64,000 nt of DNA from Periplaneta americana (GCF_040183065.1 NC_091119.1:68452392-68516391), one strand, 5' to 3'; numbered from the stretch's first letter, positions 10,901 to 22,240 are shown. Notes: generated by a model not told the origin, from the letters alone. Made by a program: numbers and translations.

Positions 10901-12842
10901 CAATAACTCCCGAAGAGGAAATCTCAAGCCTGGTTTGACAGAGTGTGCTATGAAGAAAGGCAGAAAGTCCTTAAACTCCTACACAGAGCAAGGAACTCAT
11001 CAAATACAGAAATCTTGAAGCAATATAACGAAAAAAGAAGACATTACAAGAAACTACTGAGAGAAAAAAGGGCGAGCCATCTTGAAAAGGAAGCGCAACA
11101 ACTGATCAAATTTGCAATGGACGGTCCTTTTACGGCCCTCAAGACAACAAGACCCTCCTTTCCAAACATGATACAAATGCAGATTTGGGTAGACCACTTT
11201 CGTGAGATTCTGAACCAGAGTAGAAGCGATGCAGCGCTGCCGGTACAAAGCAATCACCACCCAATATTCCCAAAAATAACGGAGCAAGAGATATTAGCTG
11301 CTATAATGGGAACAAAAACTAGAAAAGCAGCAGGGTCGGACGGCATTGCAAACGAGCACCTTAAACTGGCAGCACCGCACCTAATCCAGACATGGACTCA
11401 GCTATTCAACAAGTGCCTGGAATACGGCACCATTCTGGAAAAGTGGAGACACTCCACCATCAAAGTTCTTTATAAAGGCAAAGGTGCTACATCCTTGCCA
11501 GATGCTTACAGAGGCATAGCGCTGGAGAATCCACTATTCAAAGTCTTCTCAAAAGTTCTGACAGAGAGGCTATACGACCTGACAGACAAAAGGATCCCAG
11601 GAAGGGGAGAGCCACCTTGCATGCCATAAACAACCTGTTGTCCGACATCCAAGTGGCACTCAGACATCCCAAAGGGAAACTATATACAATATTTATCGAT
11701 TTCAAAAAAGCCTTCGATCTGCTCGACAGACAGATCATAATGAAGAAGCTCGAAACGATAATTGGAGACAACTACCTGACCCACATCATCAGGTGTATTA
11801 TGACAGTCAACAGGGTGACCATAGACGACAACGTAACGACATCGACACCTATAGTTCAAACGAATGGAGTCCTCCAAGGTGATCCAATAAGCCCTCTGCT
11901 ATTCAATATCACCACGGCAGATGTCGTCCAAGCACTAAAAATAGCAAACTGTAAAGCTACCATATACTTGTACTCAGATGATATGGTCCTATGCGTGACG
12001 GAACATAGAGATCTACAAGAAAGTTTCAACACCCTCATAGCATGGACAGAAGAAAACGCACTACGCATAAACAAAAGCAAGACTTTGCAGATGGTCTTCA
12101 GAAAAGGAGGAAGAGTGGCAACACATGAACTGGTGTATTATGGACAAGAACCACTGAAACAATCAAGCCACTACAAATACCTCGGAGTAAAATTCCAAAC
12201 AACGGGCACATGCTTCAGCAAACATATCGCAGAAAAATCAGTCGCAGCCATAAGAGCCATCAATGACATCAAACTCATAAATAGACTATCTCTGGACGCA
12301 GCAAAACAGCTATTCACCACAAAAATTTTTCGAATATTCGCCTATGGCCTGCAAATAGTATGGATATATCTGAAGAAGAAAGATCTAGAAAAACTGGAGA
12401 AAGTAAAAGCCACGTTCCTAAAAAGAGTACTTGGGGTGTCAAAAATGGCCCCCTCTGGGTAGACTTGTATACTAACTGGCACGGGAACCATTTCTGATAG
12501 AAGAGCTGAGGCTATCGCACCATCTGCTGGCAACAGAACAATATGACGATCTCCTAGCAGAGAGAATAAGGAAGCGAAGCGAGATCGATATGGACTTCTA
12601 CGCCACAGAAGCAATGATAAATCGAGCATGGGCGAACCCAGACCAACCACAGCGTCATGTGCTAACTCGATTCTCCATTCACGGCTTCCATCACAAGATC
12701 TGCAAGAAACCAGGTTTCCACCAACCGGACGAAGACTGTGTGTGTTCCCTGTGCGGATGCAAATGCAAACAATACCATCTAGAATACTGCCCAAAAAGGA
12801 CGAAAAGGTTAAAAGCTTACAGCAAGAAACACCATTTATAGA
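10901..12842 (+). pseudogene. LINE C: reverse transcriptase with C-terminal zinc knuckle
   Basis: The C-terminal two thirds of a non-LTR retrotransposon polyprotein. A basic linker (10943 onward) leads to KTRKAAGSDGIANEHLK (RT motif 1), WRHSTIKVLYKGKG, and DAYRGIALEN. A small deletion with frameshift at about 11597-11600 removes the residues before RKGRATLHAINNL. The next frame gives TIFIDFKKAFDLLDR (motif A), NGVLQGDPISPLLFN (motif B) and IYLYSDDMVL, an S in place of the usual A in the catalytic xADD box. A stop near 12462 is followed by a frame ending CVCSLCGCKCKQYHLEYCPKR, a CCHC-type knuckle found at the end of several LINE clades. No endonuclease domain is visible upstream, so it is 5'-truncated. 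Clade not assigned. Confidence 0.85.
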
Positions 12843-12915
12843 CTCTCAATGCACATTTTGTGTGCAATTCTACTTTATTATAACTCAAATTTTTTGGGTC
12901 TGCTAAGCCTCAAAA

Positions 12916-13300
12916 CCTTTTAGTTTGAGAAAAATTCGTTCCGACACCTGGAATGAAGCCACACTGGGACACGATTCATGGTGCTGGCCGAACTCCTCTC
13001 ATTGTATTATCAATAGCCTACTACCTGCATTTAAGACATTCAAGTCATGTATGCAGGAGCGCATATTTAAATGACTGCATGGTCATTTTCAACAACAGTT
13101 CATGAGTTACTGTTAACATTGATATATACATATATATTCTTATATGAGGTCTTGCCATCCTCATTGAATAATCAATGACTATAAGTAGCCATACTGTAAA
13201 TATCTATTAATTTGAGAAAAATTCGTTCCTTCACCTGGAATCGATTCATTGATTATTCAATGAGGAGGGCGATACCTCATATAAGAATATATATGTACCG
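12916..13300 (-). repeat. SINE family 2, tandem-like copy with 52-bp palindrome
   Basis: The tail motif GAGAAAAATTCGTTCC occurs twice in direct order (about 12928 and 13214), so the copy looks like more than one head-to-tail unit. The tRNA-like part of the first unit is largely deleted. 13127-13178 and 13246-13297 are 52-bp inverted arms with three mismatches, enclosing about 67 bp. The better preserved copy is at 18960-19345. Confidence 0.65.
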
Positions 13301-14258
13301 GTAGGCTATATGAGCCTCAAAAGCCTCTTAAGAGCTTAGTCACTGACAGATATTCCCCTCAGAATTTGTCATTTGAGCTCAGCACGTGGAACGGCCAGGC
13401 GCTACATGCCCAGCAGAGTAGGCGAACTGTCTGGTCTTGCCTAGGCTCTCTGCCCTGATCATGGAACCTGTATGTAGTTTCGAAACGTTAGAAATGTTAG
13501 CTCCAGGACATAGTGCAATATCCAAATCACATTCACCATGAAAACCTAAAAAACACATATAATTTAAGGTTATATAGAAGGTCTAACTCCAAACTTGTTA
13601 GCAGAATTTTTGTAATGTGACATTGTTTATGCATTGCCAAGTAGAGACAAATGATACTTTGGAGAAATTGCATTAATGCAATCTAAAGTATAAATGAATT
13701 CAGAACTGTGTTTTGTACATGTCGAAATGGAAATTAAATAAAACTTGGTTTAATGTAACATAGTAGCAGCAGCAGTATCTATTGCCCAGACACTTGGAAG
13801 TTCTCCATTCACCTTCTAACTTTGCAGTATAATTTAGAGTCCGAATCCAAAAAATCTGATGCCAAAGCTGGACATTTTCGTAAATGTTCTTGATTCATCA
13901 AAGAGTCTTCTAGATTACACAGGATGCATTTTGGTGAACAAAAAATTTCAATTTTAAACAGGGTGCTGCAAACAGTCATGACCAGTTAGCATCCGAAATT
14001 TTGCTACTGAATCATGTCGAAAAGAATCAGATACCTTATATATTCTTTTTCAGTAAGTAATACTGACCAAGATTTATTATTACTGTTTTCTTAAAATTTC
14101 TTCAGAATTTTGATTTGAAATTTAATTTTAATGTAACATAACATGACTTAAAATACAGATTAGCCCAAAAAAAGTATACACTGTTTGTTTATAAATAACT
14201 TAAGAACAAATTCAGATAAAATTCTCATTTTCGGGGAAATTGTAGCTTAATGGATAGG
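13301..14258. other. Repeat-rich gap with a hammerhead-like motif
   Basis: No gene is seen. At 13455-13491 the sequence CTGATCATGGAACC...GTTTCGAAACGTTAG has the layout of the motif described in the findings, with a 5-bp stem but G8 replaced by C. The rest is AT-rich and unassigned. Confidence 0.45.
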
Positions 14259-14259
14259 T

Positions 14260-14502
14260 CGAAGAGGTGCTGTCGAGTACGCAGCACAGTCCCCAGACCT
14301 AACACCAATTTCTACATATGGGGGACCCTAAAGGATGTTGTTTATTGGGAAACGCCAGCTACACTGGATGTGCTACGAGAACAAATCAAAATTTAACGTC
14401 ATGTGCAGCTATGACACTGGACACATTACGGAACTTAGTTCGTGGAGCAGTTCAGCGGCATCAATAGTGTTTGGATGCTGATGGTGGTCACTTCGAACAC
14501 CT
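14260..14502 (+). pseudogene. Mariner-like transposase C-terminal remnant
   Basis: Reading from 14272, VEYAAQSPDLTP is the block around the third catalytic residue of mariner/Tc1 transposases. A stop follows after GGP, and RMLFIGKRQLHWMCYEN then shows the usual downstream VVYWETPATLDVLREQ-like pattern out of frame. The final part encodes LRNLVRGAVQRHQ, typical of the C-terminus. It is 5'-truncated, with at least two frame breaks. It is distinct from the elements at 443 and 17749. Confidence 0.65.
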
Positions 14503-14956
14503 ACATTAAGCTACAATTTCATGAAAAACGAGAATTTTTTCTCAATTTGTTTCACTGTTTTAGGACCCCATCTTCTTTCATTCAGAGCAGAACTAAGTAC
14601 AGATCTAATACTTTTCTTCTTAGGCATAATTTACAACTTATCCAACTAAATATAACAACGATAAATAAACTGAACACTACAACTATACTTATTTCACTAT
14701 TTTTAGGTCTATGTAAATGTTTCTGTGTAAATGAGACACTCAGCAAACGAATATAAACCCACAACACAAAACTAAACACTCAACTAACGATTATAAATGC
14801 ACAAAACACACCAAACAAGGCTGCAGGCCGAGTTTGATAACCAGTCTACTATTGTAATATGAAGTTACGACATGTGTACCGTACAAAGTTTCATCTGCTT
14901 TGATAAAAAAAATAATGTAAAATTGAATATTGTCTAAATGTAAAATTTTTATTGCC

Positions 14957-15086
14957 AGCTATATACATTTGCTTTGTAGGTGATCGATTCATATAGAGGG
15001 CCTTGTACGAGAAACATTTGAAGCTATATACATTTGCTTTGTAGGTGATCGATTCATATAGAGGGCCATGTACAAGAAACATTTGA
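14957..15086. repeat. Two-copy 65-bp tandem duplication
   Basis: 14957-15021 is repeated head-to-tail at 15022-15086 with only two or three substitutions (for example CTTGTACGAG versus CATGTACAAG). The near identity points to a recent duplication. Neither unit is coding. Confidence 0.85.
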
Positions 15087-15504
15087 AGAATGTTATTATT
15101 GTCGGTACTGTCACCATGACTATTTATAAATATAAGTGTCAATGGTATTGCATTAACAGCTGTACTGATTTATTAATTCCAACAAAATCGTGACAGAGGT
15201 ATGAAGAGGAATATAAGAAGTTTGAAGAGTGGTGTAAAAAAAAAAGTAGAGAATATTTCTGAAAAGTTTATGCTGGAATATTTTTCAATGAAAAGTGAAA
15301 AGAAGAAATCAAGTTCTCTGTGGATTCATTATTCTATGCTGCGTTGTACGGTATCACTGAAGAAAAACGTGGACATCAATCAGTAAGTAGACACAATAAT
15401 TGTTAGCTTTTTAAAGCAAAAAAGTGAATTGTGAAAATGTTATCATTAATGTGTATAACAAATAAAAAGCTTACAAGGACAAGGATCCTGCTGATCCAAA
15501 GTTG

Positions 15505-15722
15505 CACTTGGGCATGGGTTAGATTCCAGCTTGTGCTCATTACTGGTAGTTTTTTCCGAGGTTTTCTCCAACCATAAGACGAATGCGAATGTCAGGTAAT
15601 CTATGGTGAACTCTCGGCCTCATCTTGCCAAATACCATCACGCTATTACCAATACAATCAATGCCAAATATCCTAGTAGTTAATACAGGGTCGTTAAATA
15701 ACCAACTAAACAAATTGCAGAG
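15505..15722 (+). repeat. tRNA-derived SINE, family 3 (insect type)
   Basis: A box B-like GGTTAGATTCC at about 15519 is followed by the body TTTTTTCCGAGGTTTTCTCC, then AATGTCAGGTAATCTATGG, CTCGGCCTCATC, and an end CGTTAAATAACCAACTAAA. I recognise this body as a SINE widespread in insects, from recollection, not a search. The 5' tRNA part is degraded. Confidence 0.75.
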
Positions 15723-17490
15723 AGCAATCTGAGTAGTATAATGAAGCATTAATGGTTGAAGTGTTGATGAAAATTTTTAATGATGGTGGTGGTAGCAGTA
15801 TGTGTAAGAAAAGTAAATAGTTGGTGTACTATGGTTGATGTTTAAGAAAGTACGAAGTTAATACAATGCTAATATTACCTCCCTCATGCCAATAACTCTG
15901 CTACGAAAAAGAATAATACAATTATGCCTTAATAAACTCTTGATTACCCTTCAGAACTGTTGTATTCAGGATTTAAAATATTTGACTTCCATTAAATTTA
16001 TAACAATGTATTATTGAATTTCGTACATAAAAACCGAAATATATTTAATTTATATTCACATAAATCAGTGATTTCAATTGATGCCCACAGGAGCAAGCGC
16101 GCGCTTTAGAGCTCAGGAGACCCTGAGCACTTTACAGCTGAAAGGAAAGAGACAGAAGAAAGAGGTCGTATATGCCGCTTGGTCGAGCTATGTTCAGGGA
16201 TGGCCAGCACTGATTCAATAGATAAAGGGAAGAGAACTTATTAAAACTGTATCCATGTTAATTTTTAGATTTGTCTGGAAGTATAAGTGCATTATAAGAA
16301 TGTAAGTTTTAATTTCAATGTTCACTTTTCACAAGTTTGATTGTTCAAAAGAAATATTTTCTCAACTTTCTTTATAGAAAACTGAAATTTTCAGATATAG
16401 GCCTATTTATTTAGTAGCCTTACAGAATGTTTTCGTTAATTTAATATACCGTAAATGCATATTACTGAAGATAGTGTATTGAAAGTTTAGAAAATATTCG
16501 CATGGAAATGAATTATTAACAGAGCAACTACTGTTACATCATAAGCAAAAGATGCGTCCCCATGTATTGTAAAAATGTCAGCTCTATAGCTTCAGCACAT
16601 TTCGAGAAAATAATTTAATATTCTGATGATAGGAAGTTGCTCACCAATAGCACCTTAAAAGCATAATGCGATAAGAGTTTTGTTACGGAATATTAGTTAC
16701 ACTTAATCAATTACACTTGTCATGTCATACCCAATCTCTTTTTTTGGGATATCACTTTCTTTATGAATGATGTGTTTCATCCATTTAGTACAGGATAGTT
16801 GTACTACTATGGAATTTATGTGAATATTCCTTCTTATCTCTTTATTATGTTATTAACATTTAAAACACAACTGCAATATTAAGAAATTGGTATTAGTACT
16901 TTTGTTTTACAGACAATGTAGATAATATCAAACAGAAAGAAGCCATATAAAAATAACGACATAAAATGTCACGTTCTGTTTGAAGTTTGTGCACCACTGT
17001 TTTCTTAATCCTACAGGCTGCTTACTTATGTACACAATCCTTCCTCTTTCCATACTTAGCGCTTGATGCCTGTGCATGACGTCAAGGTCAGAAAAATGCG
17101 CTTGCTTTGACATCACTGACAAATATAAAACCAAAAGATCAGAAAACATATATTATGCTTAACAGAACCTAAATGTATCACAGCTGCAGCATATAATCAC
17201 AGTAGCAACTTCGGTCCAAGGCTTTATAACATACCTTAATAGCTAAATTCCCAAATATACAATTTACTAATGCTCCTTATTTAAAAAATTAAATTAAAAA
17301 TTGCTGTGTAGAGAGAAAATTTAAAGTTAAATTATTGTGATATGTTTTTTCTTGCTCTTTTTTATTATTTTTTTATTTTTTACTCTGTTATAGTATTTAA
17401 TAAAATATCTTAACGTTATGTGGAATGCCCTCTGAGCACGAGTATGTAACTTACTCTTTCTGGGGATGCTAGAATGTTTTTATATAAAAA
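15723..17490. other. AT-rich gap, no gene seen
   Basis: Long AT-rich sequence without a supportable coding region. A GC-richer block at 16085-16215 ending CAGGGATGGCCAGCAC looks like a transposon end, but I could not find its partner. Confidence 0.4.
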
Positions 17491-17506
17491 GCAATATGTA
17501 TCTTTG

Positions 17507-17731
17507 GTGTGTGGATAAGCTTTAGGGCTTCTACCGCGTTGTCTTGGTGTTATTGGCTGACGTTTCGACCGCTGTGTTGTGGTCATCTTCAGAGCAGAGC
17601 ATCCAACAACTGCTCTGAAGATGACCACAACACAGCAGTCGAAACGTCAGCCAATAACACCAAGACAACGCGGTAGAAGCCCTGAAGCTTATCCACACAC
17701 CATGTACACCAGCCGTGGAAGCCTACGCAAA
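17507..17731. mobile_element. 225-bp inverted-dimer element with 15-bp TSD
   Basis: About 85-95-bp arms (17506-17592 and 17615-17701) are near-perfect reverse complements around a 22-bp spacer, with a 30-bp single-copy tail at 17702-17731. CAATATGTATCTTTG occurs exactly at 17492-17506 and 17732-17746, a 15-bp target duplication, which suggests retrotransposition by an endonuclease-priming route, not cut-and-paste. Each arm has a hammerhead-like motif at its inner end (17558-17592 minus, 17615-17650 plus). No ORF of its own is credible; the mirrored open frames on both strands simply reflect the inverted arms. It sits two bases from the terminal repeat of the mariner at 17749. Confidence 0.8.
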
Positions 17732-17748
17732 CAATATGTATCTTTGTT

Positions 17749-18800
17749 CTACGAGGGCTATTCATAAAGTAACCGTTTATTTCTTACAAACCTGTGAATG
17801 ACGTTACAGAATTGGGTTACAATACGTTTGAAATTGTACACTCTAATTTATTTTTCCACACAGTTCCCAGTCACATTGAGACACTTGTCATAGCGTTTGA
17901 CGAGCTTTGAAATTCTGCAATCGTAGAATTCGGCCAACTTACGACGCTGGTTTTCAACTCTTCGTCATCGTCAAAGCACTTCGAGCCAAGCCACGTCTTC
18001 ATATGCATGAAGAGATGGTAATCGCTAGGCACCAAATCTGGGCTATAGGGAGGATGATCCAATACTTCCCAGTTGAACTCTTGCAGTTTGGTCGCATTAC
18101 GACGCACTGTATGCAGCCGGGCGTTGCCATGCAGGAAAATCACCCCAGAGCTCAACATGCCACGACGTTTGTTTTGAATGGCCCTTTTCAAGTTTGTTAG
18201 TGTGTTACAGTAACACTCAGCGTTAATTGTGGCATTCCTCTCCAAGAACTCCACTAGCAAAATTCCTTTTCTGTCCCAGAACACAGTTGCCATAGGTTTC
18301 CTCGTGGAAAGTGTTTGACGACACTTTGTGGGTTTTTTCGGGGAGTGAGTATGGTCCCACTGCATTGATTGAAGCTTTGTTTCTGCATTCACATACGCAC
18401 CCAAGTCTCATCTCCTGTCACAATCTGATCGAGAAAAGCATCGCCTTCTCTTTTGTAACGCTCAAGAAAGGACAGTGCTGCTCCCATTCGCTGAGCCTTT
18501 TGTTCCTCAGAAAGAAGTTTAGGCACTTATCTGGCAGAAAGTTTCCAGTAGCCCAAATCTTTGGTAATCATTTTGTACAGAAGAGTACGACTAAACTGTG
18601 GAAAATCCCCACTCAGCTCTGACATGGGAAATCTGCGGTTTGCTCTAACCTTTTCGTCAACCAAACGAATCAGATCTGCATTCACGATACTCGGTCGACC
18701 ACTTCTCTCTTCATCATGGACATTGGTTTGCCCATTTTTGAACATACAGCACCATCCAATTTTTAACAGTCTCCCGACTTCCGCATTTCTCTTCTCTTTG
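17749..18800 (-). pseudogene. Mariner transposase, 5'-truncated
   Basis: The terminal repeat CTACGAGGGCTATTCATAAA at 17749 is typical of mariner elements. Minus-strand coding runs from about 18800. It contains FKNGQTNVHDEERSGRPSIV, a frame break near 18527, then TGDETWV (first catalytic D), a 1-base frameshift near 18400, then WDHTHSPKKPT, VFWDRKGILLVEF and VIFLHGNARLHT. In that last block the second catalytic D of DNARPH is replaced by G. HPPYSPDLVPSDYHLF follows, with the third D of a D34D triad. No second terminal repeat was found at the 5' side, so the element is cut off there. Confidence 0.85.
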
Positions 18801-18959
18801 AGCCTTTTTCTACCTTATTTTTACATAATGTAAAAATTAATTGAAACATTTAATTTTCACATAGTTGAAGGTGATTTATATGATGGATTCTGTTGTTCCA
18901 GAGATGGACTGAAATTTGCAGCTAAGCTTATACAAAGAGTGTTTTCTTTTATGAACAGT
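18801..18959. other. Short AT-rich gap
   Basis: No feature recognised between the broken mariner end and the next SINE. Confidence 0.4.
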
Positions 18960-19345
18960 AAGTGAACATATATATACATACATTCATATATGAGGTCTCG
19001 CCAACCTCATTAAATAATCGAGACTACTATTTTTTGTTAGTAGTCAACATGTAGATACCTATTAATTTTGAGAAAAATTCGTTCCAGCACCGGGAATCGA
19101 ACCCAGGACCTCTCAACTCTGCGTGCTGAGCGCTCTTTCCAACTGAGCTATGCCGGGACACAATCCACGGTGCCAGCCAAACTCTCCTCATTATATCATT
19201 AATGGCCTGCTACCTGCATTTTAGACATACACTGGTAAGTCATATATGCAGGAGCACATATTTAAATGACTTTATGGCCAATTTTAACAAGCTTGTTAAC
19301 ATTGATATATACCTATACTCACATATGAAGTCTCGCAATCCTCAG
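18960..19345 (-). repeat. SINE family 2 with well-preserved tRNA-like core
   Basis: Minus-strand 19158-19085 reads TCCCGGCATAGCTCAGTTGG...GGTCCTGGGTTCGATTCCCGG, with clean box A (TAGCTCAGTTGG) and box B (GGTTCGATTCC) and a D-arm-like and T-arm-like layout. It is flanked on both sides by element sequence shared with 12916-13300, including the tail GGAACGAATTTTTCTCA. The segment ATATGARGTCTCGCMAYCCTCA occurs near both ends (about 18990 and 19325) in the same orientation, which suggests a permuted tandem unit. It is a repeat, not a functional tRNA: the anticodon arm is not convincing. Confidence 0.75.
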
Positions 19346-20142
19346 ATGTCCGAAAAAGGAGCGCGACACTTTAATCAAATCAGAACTGTAAATCACAGTC
19401 AACTTCAATTACTCATGTAGGAAATTTTTACAATTTGTTTGAAACTATTACGCTAGGTAAAATATCTCAAAATACTTTAATTTAAGCCTAACTGCCAAAA
19501 TGTAGAATAAAATTGTTTTTAGTGCAGCTAACTGAATTGAATAATTTTTCAATTTTTTAGGTGAAATATTGTAGACCACTTAGTCTCCCATATTTTCTTC
19601 AAAAACAGTTGGCAACCATAGCACCAATACTATTTCTACCCAAGTCTTCAACAGAAATCAGAGTGAAAATTCCATGTGCTTGTGTAATGCTCATACATGT
19701 TTTCCATCTATTAGGAATATTCACAATTTGTCACATCTTCAAATAATTCTTTCGACATTCTGTAATATTCTGTGAATTTATCTGGATGCTGTGCTAACTC
19801 TACCAATAAAACATTACAAGCACCACGATTTTCAACCAATGAATCCAAAACCTACACCTTTATCTTCGCATTCTTATTATTGCCTATAGCAGGAGATCTT
19901 CATCATCCGATGACTCCATACTGAACGACTCATTACATCAAATAACATGGCGTTATGTGTCACGCTCCATGTGCCATGCATCATGTTTCTTGCATCACCC
20001 GATGTGTAACGTGCCTAATCGATTTTATTCAAGTTGCGCACCCAAATTATAAAGTACAGCCCACATAGGAATGCAGCAGGTTTACAGCATGAGCTTCATC
20101 TGGTTGTAGTGTAATGTTTACTTTTCTGAATGTTACATATTT
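19346..20142. other. Unassigned gap
   Basis: Mostly AT-rich sequence with no recognised domain. I see nothing that supports a gene. Confidence 0.4.
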
Positions 20143-20530
20143 TCAAATACGAATGTTGTACTTATATTGTACAGGTGATATATTGTTGTTGGTCCAGTGT
20201 CTAGGCACTTGACAATAAGTCAATCGCTGTCTTGCACTCCAATATTTTTCTATGATGTTATCTTGTTCTAGCAATGCTTTGCATCCCTGGACATGTTTCA
20301 CGTTCATTTCTTCATTTGCATCACACAATACACGGGCTGATGTATAAGAAATTCCTATCCTGTGCAGGTGGCTTGTCAAACAATCGTGACATGACTTGTT
20401 ATCAACCTGATTTATGAGGCCCTTGAGGGATTATCTTGGGGTTAACCATTCAAAATTTCCAGGTAGTATCATTTGCTCCATCCAAATTTTATTGTTTTGG
20501 GCAGATCTGAATTTACTTCTGATTAGTTGT
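20143..20530 (-). pseudogene. LINE C-terminal fragment
   Basis: The end of a jockey-like LINE polyprotein. The minus strand gives a C-x2-C-type pattern in SCHDCLTSHLHRIGI, then ARVLCDANEEMNVKHVQGC, then a conserved tail (NIIEKYWSARQRLTY). The same tail, NIFEKYWSARGQMTLLS, occurs at 23517-23643 and 28065-28180. The fragment lacks the reverse transcriptase. Confidence 0.6.
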
Positions 20531-20771
20531 TTTACAGAATAATTGTTATTGAATTGTTGTAAAATTTCAGTTTTCTTTTTAGCCAAAAGTCTACTGTTTC
20601 ATTTCTTTCATGTCACAATGGGAAGGAAACAACTATTTTTTTTCTGTAGTTTAGTTAGATAACGCATCTTTTTTAAATCTTGTAGGCTATTTTAGCCTTT
20701 TTCGTGATCTGTTGTAAGATTATAGTCTGTATGGCTGCCCTTCAATCTGATAATTAGAATTTATTTACTCT

Positions 20772-21378
20772 TTCTTACTTACTTACTGGCTTTTAAGGAA
20801 CCTGGAGGTTCATTGCCACCCTCACATAAGCCCGCCATTGGTCCCTATCCTGAGCAAGATTAATCCAGTCTCTATCATCATATCCCACCTCCCTCAAATC
20901 CATTTTAATATTATCTTCCCATATACGTCTCGGCCTACCCAAAGGTCTTTTTCCCTCCGGTCTCCCAACTAACACTCTATATGCATTTCTGATTCGCCCA
21001 TATGTGATACATGCCCTGCCCATCTCAAACGTCTGGATTTAATGTTGCTGATTATGTCAGGTGAAGAATACAATGCGTGCAGCTCTGTGTTGTGTAACTT
21101 TCTCCATTCTCCTGTAACTTCATCCCTCTTCACCCCAAATATTTTCCTAAGAACCTTATTCTCAAACACCCTTAATCTGTGTTCCTCTCTCAAAATGAGA
21201 GTCCAAGTTTCACAGCCATACAGAACAACCGGTAATATAACTCTTCATAAATTCTAACTTTCAGATTTTTTGACAGCAGACTATATGACAAAAGCTTCTC
21301 AACCGAATATATTAACAGGCATTTCCCATATTTATTCTGCGTTTAATTTCCTCCCCAGTGCCATTTATATTTGTTACT
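20772..21378 (-). pseudogene. RTE-like LINE, 3' end
   Basis: A 5'-truncated copy of the LINE at 49090-51005. The minus strand ends in a TAAG-rich tail (20772-20787). It encodes MREEHRLRVFENKVLRKIFG and GEWRKLHNTELHALYSSPDI, then VGRPEGKRPLGRPRR and a terminal DWINLAQDRDQWRAYV block. A frame break lies near 21000. No catalytic RT motifs are present. The LINE clade (RTE-like) is inferred from the family architecture. Confidence 0.85.
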
Positions 21379-21427
21379 GTATTTATTTAATCTATATAAG
21401 AGATTTTGCAAACATATATGTAAATAG

Positions 21428-21645
21428 ACAGAAATCCATATAGAGTGTTAGTTGTGAGACCAGAGGGAAAAAACCTTTGGTGAGGCCGAGACATAGATGG
21501 GGGGATAACATTAAAATGGATTTGAAGGAGGTGAGATATGATGGTAGAGACTGGATTAATCTTGCTCAGGATAGAGATTGATGTCATGCTTATGTGAGGG
21601 CGGCAATGAACCTCCAGGTTCTCTAAAAGCCATTTGTAAGTAATA
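21428..21645 (+). pseudogene. RTE-like LINE, 3' end, opposite orientation
   Basis: About 215 bp matching the last part of the same LINE family: VGRPEGK-type sequence, ATGGATTTGAAGGAGGTGAG, and the ending GAACCTCCAGGTTCTCTAAAAGCC. It lies only 50 bp from the oppositely oriented copy at 20772-21378, so the two could pair as a long imperfect hairpin. Confidence 0.8.
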
Positions 21646-22089
21646 TGTAAATAGCAGTAACTTAAAAATTTGTTGTATATTCTCTGACAGAATAGTAAAA
21701 TGAAAAGGCAGGACATATTCATCCCAGTTTCTGCACCTTTGAATATGATATAAGAGATTCATCCGTATAAATTTGTCAACACTCCATACGTGTGTATCTT
21801 GTCTCAATTGTTTCTATAGCCATAATCTTCAAACCTAGTTTATCTGAAGCCTACATATAATATTTGTTTGTAGTTTATAGACATTATTTCAATAGTTTCT
21901 TTAAAGCTGTGATGATATGTACTGAAAACTCACTTTACAACATTTTTTGGTGTGTTAAAATTGCATTAATATTACTGCCAGGATACAAACGAACGTATTT
22001 TTCATACTTGTTAAGTGTTTCGGAACCCTACATAAGAAGTTGAATGTCTTAAGAAGTATGTGATGAAATAAAATGGTGAAGTGTTTGGC

Positions 22090-22240
22090 AGCGAAAATAT
22101 ATATTTTTCTTGTTGAAACAGCTTCCGGGCTAAGATGCCGTGGTCTACTGGTGCTGACGTTACCAGACGTTTTGTCTACTTCTACGGCAGACATCTTCAG
22201 TGGTTAGGTATCCTCGGTCGAAGTCTTCTGCTCGGGATAC
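22090..22240 (-). other. Terminal-repeat-like segment with hammerhead-like motif
   Basis: Minus-strand 22200-22163 reads CTGAAGATGTCTGCCG...AGACAAAACGTC, pairing UGUCU with AGACA around the loop. Bases CCA immediately 5' of CTGAAGA can pair with TGG just after the C at the putative cleavage position, as stem I of a hammerhead. The G of the GAAA box is A here. The motif directly precedes the minisatellite at 22299-22530, and I infer both belong to one unidentified retroelement. Confidence 0.45.

Noticed and set aside
17416-17767. Two genes with related proteins on opposite strands
   Set aside because: Both are translations of the inverted arms of the 225-bp element.
19085-19158. Functional tRNA gene
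   Set aside because: Box A and B are excellent, but the same sequence is embedded in a dispersed repeat and the anticodon and acceptor arms do not fold convincingly.
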